Assembly: GCF_029227915.1 (NCBI RefSeq)
Contig: NC_079881.1
Span: 7,998,001 to 8,062,000, forward strand
Direction of reading: 5' to 3'
Origin: Hydractinia symbiolongicarpus
Taxonomy: Eukaryota; Cnidaria; Hydrozoa; Anthoathecata; Hydractiniidae
DNA length: 64,000 nt
Part shown: positions 36,211 to 47,094 of the stretch, piece by piece
Numbering within the stretch: position 1 is the first letter of the stretch
How the letters are laid out: the number at the start of each line of letters is the position of its first letter
Notes under the pieces: generated by a model
Database searches by the model: none
What the model was told of the DNA's origin: nothing
The model's input: only the letters and a program-made list of their open reading frames with translations
Translations under genes and position numbers: made by a program

Positions 36211-37859
36211 AGTGTCTACTTGTTATAACCGTTAGTCCAAGGAATAGAATTCTCCCAGTGTTCATGTTCATCAGACAATAAACAAGGAAATTTAAAATGC
36301 GGTGGAATATATTCATAAGAATTTTTAAGCATCACGTAGCATGTAAGTCTCTTTAACGTTTTATAACCAGCAGAAACTTTGCTTTAGTAATTCTATGTCA
36401 GCTAATCCTGAGAATTTAAAGAGACAAAAAATGGCTTTTAAATTGTTATTGATGATTGTGACGGTCTCTAACGATGGTCCCGGACGCCATATTGTCGAAC
36501 TTGTCACACTTAATGCCATTTTTTAATCAAAATTGCCCAAAAATGAAAACTTTCCTGGCTCAGTGGACAAAGTATATGTTACTATTTAATTTTGTTTGTA
36601 CTCTTAAAAAAAAAGCTTTCTAACTACGGCAATCTTTTATCTAACGAACATTCTAAATAATGGAAAAACTATCATCCTTACTTATCGCCGTAAACTTGGA
36701 CTACTTTCTACTATTGTGTTCAATCAGTCGAAACCGTTTTACGGACTGCTAGTCTCCCTCATTCTACTTTCCTTTTCATATTGAGTCATAAGCATATAAG
36801 TTGATGCTCTTCTCGTGAATTCTTAACTGAGCGCTAACAAACTACAAACATCAGCGCTACATTGGAATTCAGATTTCCAGTCCATAATGGATATCATAGC
36901 TTTTATGTTTACTTTAGATTGAGATGCGAGACCGCTGTAAATTATAAATAAAAAAACCTTTAAAAATATTCGCAAAAAATCAATAAATTACTTTCGATTG
37001 AAACAATTTTGAACTGAGGGATTTTTTTACACGAGGAAGACGTCGAAAACACCGAAATAACTGCTTAGGAATTTTATCGATGCTTCGGTTGTTTATATTT
37101 TTTATTCTTTATGTATTTTCTTAATTGGATGTCCTGAACATCAACCTCCATCATAGAACATCTTTCTTTTTTTTCTACAGGATCAAATCAGCTAATTACA
37201 CACGCCTTATTTTAACACGCCAGGTGTTTGAAACAAAGCAGAAAAAATCGGTATAGAAAATCATCGTAATGAAAAAAGTATATAACTAGACAGTCATAAT
37301 TAAACTTCATAGATTGAGGGTAAGATTTTGTTAGTTTGGTGAGTATGGGAAATGTCTATACTACAAAATTACAAAAATATATTCTCTGTACAAACATATA
37401 TTTTATATATGAAATTAAATATTTAATTCTAAATCTTCCAAAATGATTACCAGAGTATACGTCACATATTTTTGGAAGAAATTAATTTGGCAAATCAAAA
37501 TTTTGAAATTTGTTAGATTTTTCTAGAATTTTATTTTGCGAATGGATAGTTCCAATGAATTTCGCAATAATTATTTCAGTGAATGTCCAAAATACAAAAT
37601 TTATAAACAAATTTTCAAAAGTTTCGCAATTTTTGAAACTTCTCAAAAAAAATTATGTTTTGCAGCATTCTTATTTCAAAAAAATCTCGGGAGGTTTTTT
37701 GATAAATTAGAGATAATTGTGGAGTCTACTACCTAATTATTTTCACACAAATTCGCAAAAATATGGTCTTTTTCAAAAGTTTAGTCCCTAATTTTCGCGT
37801 TTTTTTTTCCCTCAAAACTTTTTTCTCGCCTAAGTTTCTCCCATTTTCAGTAACAGCAT
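36211..37859. other. Intergenic between copies F and G, no gene found
   Basis: A+T-rich spacer. The part at 37440-37830 has many TTCGCAA/TTTTCGCG-type motifs and T runs that suggest a decayed MITE, but no matching ends were found. The open frames there overlap each other in several frames and look random. Confidence 0.4.
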
Positions 37860-40800
37860 TTATTTCTTTGACTCAAGAATGGAATTATTTAAGTTTTTCT
37901 TTCTTTCTGCATACTCCACGATTCCATATAACAGGACACCGAATATAAGTACAAACTGCAGAATATAAAGTTTAGTAGAGACGCATAATATATTTCCATA
38001 GGCGAACGTAACAACAAAGCCAAGTGATTGGAATAACTTGTAAACTGAGTATGCAATTTCTTGTTTGGAGTAAAACAGGATACCATAGAAAGCTAAAAGA
38101 GTTAAAAGAAAAGTTATACCACTATAATACACCTAATGCACCTCTAGAGAGTAAGTGTGTTGGGGAAATTTAAGTTGTCGTTATATATATTGGGCAGAAT
38201 GGCGCGTGGTTCGGTCCACAGCGCGGCTATGTTTAGCGTATGCCTTTAAAACAGCTTTTGGTCAACCCATAACATGTGAGAGAAATTGGGTAGGCTAGCC
38301 GGAGTACATATGTATATATTCAGGATACAGAGCTCGCATTAATAACAATGTTGCCAACACTGAAGTCGCTATAACCTATATAAATATTCCGAATAATAAT
38401 AACCAACACCTTATCCTATAAACTTTCACTTTTAAAAAGATCTGGTAACTATAGTTAAACAAAAAAAGGGAATAAAACCTTTTTTTTAACTCTAAAACAG
38501 GTTTCAGCATGAACAAGAAAAAGAGAAGCGTTGAATCTTTGGGCATTGCATCGTTGAACGTCGGATCAACGTTTAGCATACACTTTTCAATTTGTGAGTT
38601 AGCCATGTAGATCGAGCAAGAAGATGAAACAGTTGTCGGTAGGCCATTATTTTCTTATCTCTCTAAATTTTATGGATTATAGGCATTTCTTGATTCCTCC
38701 TGTGAGTATTAAATTTTTCGGATAGTATCTTACATAATATTGCGCGGGCTCGTAATTTCCCGAATTGGTCATTAGTACCAAAAAATTGGGTTGTAATGGT
38801 TTCTTACCATGCACCTGTGTCTGCCATATTGCATCTGCCGTGCCCCACATAGCAACACTGAGAAAAAACAAACTGAGAGGGGAATCCAGTGGATTCCATA
38901 GATACAACCACATAATCAAACATGACTGGAAGATCGCTACAAATAAAATCATCAAGTAGCGAGGAAGCCATTTTGCAAATGATGCAACAAAAAGTGATGA
39001 AACTGCATTGCTAATTCCAAAGGCAATCATAACAAAACCAATCTTTTGAATACCAACTGCGCAGGTGATATAAGCCTAAAAACAACATGCATATTACATA
39101 AAAATGGCGATATCTCTGGCGTAAAGCTTAAAAACATTTCAGTTAAAAATATTGTAATGAGGGATTAACCAGTTTTACGTATATGGGGATTAAACGAACA
39201 ATACTAATGTTTAAATCAAATCTCGTCGCGACTACCTCAAGTTAAGTAATTTTAGCGAAATTCGCAATTTACCCACTACTCGGAATACCCAGTGAAATAA
39301 AAAAAAGGTTCCATATATACCTTCGTAAAATCACCAAATATAAATCCAATCGACAAGCCACTGTACATATTAAGAGGTAATAAGAAAATCATTCTCCAGT
39401 CTCTAAAACTTTGAAAAGTTAAAATCAGAGATGCCGTACATCCACCATGTTTGTATTTTTCTTTAACTTTCACTTCATCTAGGAACATCAACGCTATCAC
39501 GGCACCAGATATTCCAAACAGCAAGTATATTATCATCAAATTAACTACGGTTGAATGGTTTGTTTGTTGCTTGACAGAAGGAATGACAGTTGAGGGACAA
39601 AACGATGCACCACAAGCATAACTGGTGTTATGTGGTTTGTAGCTAGCTAAAAATACACACAACCTGCCTGTAAAAATCAAAAGATGGCTTATCCCAAAGA
39701 GCTTGAATGGGTCTCCAAGGTGATAAATCATGTTTAATTATCTTGTAGACTTCAGAAAGTTGTCTGTTTTTTAAAACTTTTGAATTTTTTTGTGCATTTA
39801 AATATTCTGCATTAATTGTACGTTTAAAAATGTTGACATTTAATTATTTTGCATGCATGAAAATGTCAAGATGACCTCACAGATATTTTCGCTTATTGCT
39901 ACAATTTTTGACCAGTAAAAAGACATAGATTTAAACTTTTCTTACAAGACTTGTCAGTTGACAACTTTTTGAGCACTACATCTAAGTTTAACATCCTTTA
40001 CCACCCCAAAATCCCTTCAATACAAGCATTGAAGAATAACCAACACTACAGACTGATGCAAAAAATATAAACACTAATTACCTAAGCAAGGCTTCAACAC
40101 AATTGACGAAATACTATTCCCAACAACTTGACTGCATTGAAACATAGTGAAAAAGATGCCGAAAAAATTGGTCATAACTGCGTCAACTGAAAGACCAGAT
40201 GATTTGGAATAATTTCTTGCAGTTGTTGAAATGTATGTTGCTTTAGCTGTCCATAATGGTGCAGCACAAAGACCTGTAAAAATAAAATTGTCGATCAGAG
40301 AAAGCAATTCATACAAATTGTCTATCACAGATAAGAATTCATACAAACTATATATCGCATGTAAAAATTTATACAGATAACAATTTATACAAATTGTTTA
40401 TAACAGAAAACAATTTAAACAATTCATACGAATTGTTTATTACAGATAACGATTTATACAAATTGTCCTTCGCAGATAATCTATATTATAATGCCCGTAT
40501 ACGTCTGTCTGTCCGTCCGTCCGTCCGTCTGTCACGCAAAATGGTAGCTTAGCTGCGCAGGTAGCTAGACGCACGCAATGCGGTATAAAAAGGACGGGCG
40601 AACCCGTGGATTTTTCCACGGGCTAACGACTAGTTCATACAATCACAGATAACAATTCATACAAATTGTCTATCACAGATAACAATTCATACAAATTGTC
40701 TATCACAGATAACAATTCATACAAATTGTCTATCATAGATAACAATTTAAACAAATTGTTTATCATAGATAACAATTCATACAAATTGTTTATCATAGAT

Positions 40801-42361
40801 AGTTTACCACAGATAACAATTCATACAAATTATTTATCTATGATAACAATTCATACAAATTGTTTATCTATGATAACAATTCATACAAATTGTTTATCAT
40901 AGATAGTTTACCACAGATAACAATTCATACAAATTGTATATCGCATGTAAACATTTCATACAAGTACTTTAAGTTGCCAAATAAACGTCATCCCTCCTCG
41001 TTTATTAATTTTCAATCCCCCCAGACCTTATTTGACCCCCCTCCCCTCCCCCCCCCCCCCGTTTAGGAATCTTATTTAGCATAAAATTTGAAAAAAATTA
41101 AGTTTTTCACCGTTCCCATTCTAGCGTGTTTTTTTATCTGATACTGTCATCATGTCAAACTATACCAATTGTTTTCTCGCTTGTTAAATTTTGTCACTGC
41201 TTCGGTATAGTTGAGACATGGCTGTTGTTCTATGCCTTTTTTAGGTTTGTTGATGGATCGTACAAAGAATTAAATCTGGTGAGTTGCAGTGCAATAGCTT
41301 CTGTGTTATACTTTTAGCAAATCTGTTTTAACTATATATACCATATTTTGTCTAAAAAAGTCTGACTTACAATAGTTGTTTCTAACACGGTTCAAGTTTT
41401 TTCTCTCGCCACTTGAAATTAAATGCCTTCCCTACACCCGTTCATTAAATTTTCCGAAATTTCCAACCTCCCCCCCCCCCCCATTTATTTGAACCCCCCT
41501 GTTTATTAAAGTTTTCAGAACCTCCCCCCCTGCTTATTAAATTTTCAGAAATTCTCCCCCATTTATTCCAGTCGATTGGTTAATTAACAGGGCCATAAAA
41601 TGGAGGGGTAAATATAGTGGTGACTAAAAAAAATTGTTTTGCAATTTAGGATCTTGAGAATGGCTAAACGCTCTTTTTAAATGTGACAATGTGTTAGCTT
41701 TTTTACTGTGTCTATCTAAGCATCTTTGGAAAAAATAGGTGTCATGGCCCCTTTCAATGTCCCGTCCCCTTATTTTGTCATCCCTAAACAAATATTGCAT
41801 ATAATACTACTTTACTTAATTATTGTTTACAATAAAATCCAAGATATAAAAAGGCTTATATCCAGCCGGTCTACTATTTTCAAATTCTTTGCAACTATAT
41901 CTCAAACTAATACAAATAAACTAACACGAGTCAAGGCTTAAAAAAATAAGGTTGATTTCTTTAGCTTGATACAAATGGATTATAATTTTTATATTGAAAT
42001 ACTTACCTAGTAAAACTGACACAGGAATTAAAGACCATGATGTTGGATAAAAATGTGCAGTCGTATAACTGATGTATCCAATTGTGCTAAACACGATCGT
42101 GTATTTACATCCAAATTTGTTAATCAATGATGGAGACACAAACAAGCAGGAACATACAAGAGACATGTAAACAACTGAAAGAGAACCAAAACCCAAGTTA
42201 GCATCACTATGAATACTGCTCTGAAGATTCTGCAACGATTGAAATCCAGTGAATATACAAAAGAATAAGAATCCCAGAATGAACAAATTTTTATATGCTG
42301 TGCAGCAAGAGATTTCAGAAATGACATCATCATTGAATAATTTAGAAGGTGATCTGTCCAT
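37860..42361 (-). CDS. unc93a: UNC-93-like membrane protein, copy G (5 exons)
   Basis: Exons in gene order: 42361-42007, 40273-40082, 39646-39321, 39075-38808 and 38092-37860, GT-AG, phases 1,1,0,1, 457 aa. It is the most diverged intact copy. Examples are SIHSDANLGFGSLSVVYMS where others have SIHEDEKIGLASLSV, FTMFQCSQVVGN in exon 2, YACGASFCPS in the exon 3 loop, FRDWRMIFLLP, and YGNILCVSTK where others read YGDYLCVS. This makes it the likely oldest branch of the local set. Its 1.7-kb first intron carries the large minisatellite, a nested Helitron-like copy and C-rich repeats. No lesion seen. Confidence 0.87.
38200..38402 (+). mobile_element. tRNA-derived SINE, family 1, in intron 4 of copy G
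   Basis: GGCGCGTGGTTCGGTCCAC is the B-box region. The family body follows (CTATGTTTAGCG, AACAATGTTGCCAACACTG, GTCGCTATAACC). The A-box part is missing, so it is 5' truncated or diverged. Confidence 0.55.
40290..40960. repeat. About 30-bp minisatellite with self-complementary units
   Basis: Units of the type ACAGATAACAATTCATACAA ATTGTCTATC are repeated many times in intron 1 of copy G, degenerate on the left (40290-40480) and more regular on the right (40640-40960). GATAACAATT and AAATTGTTTATC within a unit are near inverted complements, so each unit can fold. A Helitron-like element interrupts the array. Confidence 0.85.
40480..40633 (+). mobile_element. Helitron-like element nested in the minisatellite
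   Basis: Begins TCTATATTATAATGCCCG, contains TCTGTCTGTCCGTCCGTCCG and TAAAAAGGACGGGCGAA, then the perfect hairpin CCCGTGGATTTTTCCACGGG and, 7 nt later, CTAG. Minisatellite sequence resumes immediately on both sides, so the ends are well defined. This is the best-preserved short copy in the window, about 154 bp. Confidence 0.7.
40988..41605. repeat. C-tract repeats with TTTATTAAATTTTCAGAA motif
   Basis: Runs of C (for example 13-14 at about 41049-41061 and 41470-41482) alternate with GTTTATTAATTTTC or GCTTATTAAATTTTCAGAA blocks at 40988-41070 and 41430-41575. This is a low-complexity or mobile repeat inside intron 1 of copy G. Confidence 0.6.
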
Positions 42362-43470
42362 TATAGAGTCCTAAAAATAGCAGAATAATAATAGAATTTT
42401 AAATGTTGCTTGTCGGCAGTGTGTAGATTCTTGATAAATCTTGATCAGTAAACTCACATTATCTTAAACATATTTGGCAGCTACCTTAACTCTTTTTACT
42501 GATGGCAAAAATGGGGAGAGGGGTGTTTTAGTAGTAATTATATACATGGTGTAGAGTGGAATTTGCAGTTTTTGATGAGCAATTTATAAATTTTTTAGAC
42601 TCATAGAAAAAGAAGAATCTCACTATACAAATCAAAAATTAAAAGTGAGTTGCACCATGTATATATCAAGTTTACTTGTGGATATACCGCAGTTATGTTT
42701 TGATGTAATGGAAGAAAAAAATGTTCTAATAATATCTTACTTTGTATCTTTAAAAATTATATATAAACAGACAAAAAGTAATTAGTCTTATTGCATAATT
42801 GTGAACCATTTACAAAGTAAATTTATGTTGTGATGGTGCTTACAACTAGAACAGACCAGCTCCTCTGCATTTTCTAACTGAATAAGGAACCAGTTGGAAT
42901 ATATAGCTAGTTAGGCTGAGAACTGGGATAATTTATGTCGATTTTTCTGCAACCAGTTTAAATAAAGATGTCATATGTAGCTCTTACAAATCGAGCAGCC
43001 TTTTCCAAGTTTATTTCGATTTAATTAAATACTCCGGCTACTTAAGGCCAGTCCTTTTTTATTTGAGGTTCATTTTTAATATCTCAAGTTATAAAGAATC
43101 TGGCATAATTTATTGGCCACCATATCATTATATAAATAGTAAATATTAATCCGGGCATATGACTTCACAATAAAAATAAGTATGAGAAGTTTGATTGATG
43201 ATTTTTTTATTTTATTTTAACGAATATTTTGTCTTGTTACTACAAGACATTATCAACGTAAATTGTTACAATTATCTCACAAGTTTTTTAAATTTAATTT
43301 CCAACAACTACATAATACACAGTGGACGTATAAAACAATGCTTAACAAAACATATAACACATAACAGCAAACCCAAGGGTATTTAAATTATAAAACGTTG
43401 GTAAGGGTAACGTCCACCACGCGGAGCACAAATGCACTCCCCCCCTTGTTGACTATAAATAACATTTATC
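42362..43470. other. Intergenic right of copy G, no gene found
   Basis: Contains the likely promoter side of minus-strand copy G and the small inverted-repeat element at 42540-42664. No coding sequence recognised. Confidence 0.45.
42540..42664. mobile_element. Small inverted-repeat element (MITE-like)
   Basis: ATATACATGGTG at 42540-42551 and CACCATGTATAT at 42653-42664 are exact inverted copies. The similarity continues imperfectly inward (GAGTGGAATTTGCAGTTTTTG against CACTTTTAATTTTTGATTTG). About 125 bp, non-coding. Confidence 0.5.
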
Positions 43471-43920
43471 TTAAAACAATTTTAATGGAACAGACAATTC
43501 CTGTACATTAAGTGTGGGACTGTTATCACGAATATACATGGCCTCAGCTATTTTTCTCTTTTTAAAGTGGTGAACATTATCTATTAAAATACTGAAGTTC
43601 TTTTGTTCAACAAGTGGGTGATTCTCAGTGACTGAATGTTTTAGGATGTGAGAGTTCCTATTGCGGTTCATTTAGCACCCTCGCTGTTTCACCAATGCAT
43701 GTAGCATCGCACAATTCCACCGGACAAGTATATTTGTACACAACACCATGTTTGTGTTCATCCTTTCAAGGAAATCATGGTAACTGCTTAGTAAAGCGTC
43801 TAAATAACACTTTTAAACAGTTTCTCCCTGCCAATGCCCAGCCATGCATTGGTTATCAATGTCGAAAGTTATCTTCGCTATTTTCTGTGAAAGATAGAAC
43901 GAAGGTCACAATCTTTATAA
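43471..43920 (-). mobile_element. GIY-YIG endonuclease fragment, Penelope-like retroelement
   Basis: The minus strand reads VVYKYTCPVELCDATCIGET, then, after a break near 43670, RNSHILKHSVTENHPL, KKRKIAEAMYIRDNSPTLN and a stop at 43471. The CxIGET core, the HILKHS stretch and the KRxxxEAMYIR stretch match the C-terminal GIY-YIG endonuclease of Penelope-like elements as I know them. The frame has stops upstream, and no reverse transcriptase part is visible, so it is a dead fragment. Confidence 0.5.
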
Positions 43921-46884
43921 CTTGAGTTATTGAAAATGACCCTGAAATAAAAAAAGACTGGCCTAAGTAGCCCGAGTAGTCCCCACTACTCAGGGACATA
44001 TTACTTAATTTGGCTATTTAAGGGGCCATCAACAAAAAACTTTCGTCCAAAACCCCTTCAATCATGTGTCAAAATGAACTATTAAAAATAGTAAAAAACA
44101 TAAGGCACATCAACAGTATTTAAGGTTAGAGCCACCCAACCAGCCTTATTTTAATCATGATTTTTACCATAGTTGCTAGAACTAGAATGCATCAGTGCCA
44201 AGGGTCCTGAGTTGTCTCCATTTAATTTAAGCTCCATTTAAAATAGGCACGCAATTTATCATTATATTGGTGTTTAATGGTTTGTATTGATGATGATTGG
44301 TCTTTTCAGATTTCTGTTTTATGTTCATCAGAGCCTGGCCCTGTTGTATGGTTGATTAACTCTAACACTAGATATTATTACAGGGCTTAAAATTTTTACT
44401 TATGTAGGTTTTGGGGTGGAGAATCTGATAAAAAGGCTTAAAAATACAAAAATTGATGGTTTAAAAGATATTTTTGTTATGATTTAGTTTATCATTCATT
44501 TATTCTAACATAGAGTACTGGTTGCTGAAGTGAATAACTAAAATGGTCATAAAATAAACAATCCCTCAAAATAGTCCACACAGTCCAGTCTACATATTTA
44601 TATTTTAGTTTCATATGGTTTTTCTAGTGCTTCCTGGTTTACTTGATGTCTAATATTTCTATATTTTATTGTAACTAACACAGTTTCAATATGCAAAATA
44701 TTAAGAAGCCTGAAAAAAAATTTGCAAAGCTGAGCTGCCCTTGTTTCTCATCAGATCTGTGAAAACCTCTTTTTCAACTTGGTAAACCATACCAACATTA
44801 CGTTTATTTTCACTTAAAATGATGCAGTATGAAATTGATACCAGAATGTTGCCCTTCTTGAAATAAATGACAACAGGGTGCAGAGTACATTGCGGCTTGT
44901 TAAATTATTAAAGCAACATATTTAGAAAACTAAATTGGCTCTCTTAGCTATCCATTGACTTTATTCTATGATAGTTTGATCATAATAATCGTCCAGCAAT
45001 GAACACAGTCTCTTTAAAAGTCTTTACATGTCATCTGGACAGTTAGACACTTGTGAATCATGTATTTTTTATTTGTAACATCACAAACAATAAAGCTCAT
45101 GTTATTAAATGCCAATTGGTGCAAGAATCAATTTCATGTTTTCATAGAAGTGCACACACAAACGAAATGCGTTCCCAATGAGCCGGGTCATAAGCCACAA
45201 AATTTTAAAAATTCAACTTCCATGGATAGTATTTTAACTTATAAAACTGACACTAAGTTCCCTTAGATTTGTCAAAAGAGCCTTTTCTCTTTTTCTTATG
45301 ATGGCAAGTTTAAAATACCATATGATTTGGTTAAATCATTACAGTCACATTATCTGGAAAGGAAACAATTACTCAAGAGATGATACGGACAGAAATTCAC
45401 TGTCTGATCAAGACAACATGGATTTATCGATGATCCAACACTTGTGTGGTAAAGCTGCATGGAAGCATGTAATAAAAAACACAAAAAATAAGAAATGGTT
45501 CTGCGAAGTTTGCAACAACAATCTTTCCAAGGGAAAACCTATGGGATGGTTGCCTGCGCTGGTGCCATCTTGTATTTGCAGAACAAAAATGGCAGCAGCT
45601 AGGACCTAGCTCTGCAAACCTTGCTCCATACAACACAAGGCAGCCATAAAATTAGATGAACATTAAAAAGATTGTTGAGAATGGTCCTTTGTAACTTGAA
45701 AAATATATACGTACTGTGAAATTCTCTAAATTTCTTTTAATCCCCCCAAATTCATTTTACGATCATGTATGAACAAATGTCCTGCAAACAAGTTTGTTTA
45801 ATTCGAAAAAAATAGAATGGTAAGATCGAATATAGAATAGCAGGAAAACAATAGAGTATAAGAGTGTCACGTACTAATAGAAAATAGTATGTGAGAATCA
45901 CGTAGGAATAAAAAAAAAATATTAAAGTACAGTCACGTATAAATAGCCACTGCAGACATAAATACAAAATAATTTTGCTCTTATTTCGAGCCTCCTAATT
46001 AGTGCTATAGCAATGGGCTGGGCATATTCAAGAATTTCAAAGAACCTGATGAAACCAACTTAGCTGATTTCCCTACATTTTTAAATTACCCCTAAAAATC
46101 AACCAAAGTACAAATTTTCAGCCCAGTATTAATAATTATAAAAAAAAAAAATTATACCAACATGCGTTACCAAGCTGGGAAATGCATATTTTGTAGTAGC
46201 TTTTTAAGGTTTGGCAGTTTATTCACTTCTTTTTGTCTTCTTATTGGCATGAAAGTTCTTTAGAATATGCAATTGCATTTTCTTCTGAACATACATCGTA
46301 TTTAAACCTCGCTCAATATTTAGTTAGCTAAGTAGCTCGTTTTTATATTATTCCTGCTGAGCCAGACAAGTACATCTTCTTGTCGAGTTATGCTATGATT
46401 ACATTTTGTTTACAAACACTGCTACCATTTTGCCCAGCTTAATGCGTAAAAAGAGGACCCCCGATACTCACACATCGAGCGAAAGATAGGAAATTAATTT
46501 TCGGCTTTGAGTGTAATCATAGTTTATAGACTATGGTGTAATATTGCTAAGAAACGGACCAACCGCACATTACCTGTTAAAAAAGTAGTAAAATTCTTAC
46601 AAAAATTTATCGGCACTACAAGATCAAAAGTAGAAGCTTAATTCACACTAAAAAAACCTACCTATATATAGAAGCCGCTAAATGACGTTGCTCAGGTTCG
46701 GTTTTTGCTGCTCGACACTGCGGCAAGTTTAGATCGAATCGACACTGTTTTGCAATGCCACATGCTGAAATAAACATTTTTAATCGTTATTCTGATCACC
46801 TATTTTTTTCTATTGTATATATAAATATAAAAAAAAGTATTTTAAAACTTAATGTGAACAAAAAAAAATAAAATGCAAAAGCCA
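43921..46884. other. Intergenic, no confident gene
   Basis: Mostly non-coding A+T-rich sequence. The only frame with an ATG and protein-like composition is at 45298-45609, annotated separately. Other frames are short and featureless. Confidence 0.4.
45298..45609 (+). other. Open frame of 103 codons, unknown
   Basis: Starts at an ATG and reads MMASLKYHMIW onward. A segment AAWKHVIKNTKNKKWFCEVC with a CxxC pair follows, then NNNLSKGKPMGW and CIC. The WFCEVC spacing hints at a small zinc-binding fold, as found in some mobile-element proteins, but I do not recognise it. No splice partners are seen. It may be real, a fragment, or chance. Confidence 0.25.
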
Positions 46885-47094
46885 TCATGCGGTGACATGT
46901 CGCACTGCAAGGTACATTTTCCTTTTTTTCTCTGCAACCATTTCCGATAAACGTTTGTTAAATAGCTTACACTCTCGCCCCATTCCACCATTTGTTGAAA
47001 AAAACCAATTGGGTGAACGACCCGTTATCAACATCAAGTACACGTTCATTGTATTGGCGTTTCTTCTCATCCTCGTTGCGTAAGCATTTATTGA
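46885..47094 (-). mobile_element. Mobile-element protein fragment (GGMGREC motif), frameshifted
   Basis: The minus strand reads EKKRQYNERVLDVDNGSFTQ LVF, then, with a shift in the T run near 46995-47005, STNGGMGRECKLFNKRL, SEMVAEKK and a stop. This pattern (EKKxxYNxRVxxVxxGSFTxLVF followed by GGMGxECxxFxKRLxxxxAEK) recurs in invertebrate repeat-encoded proteins as I remember them, but I cannot name the family with certainty. Broken and short. Confidence 0.4.

Noticed and set aside
40640-40960. CRISPR-like regular repeats
   Set aside because: The repeats are contiguous, with no unique spacers, inside an intron of a eukaryotic gene. This is a minisatellite.
41126-41317. 63-codon plus-strand frame in intron 1 of copy G
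   Set aside because: Antisense to an intron, no domain, and hydrophobic by T-richness alone.
43695-43925. Plus-strand open frame of 76 codons
   Set aside because: Shadow of the minus-strand GIY-YIG fragment, which has the recognisable motifs.
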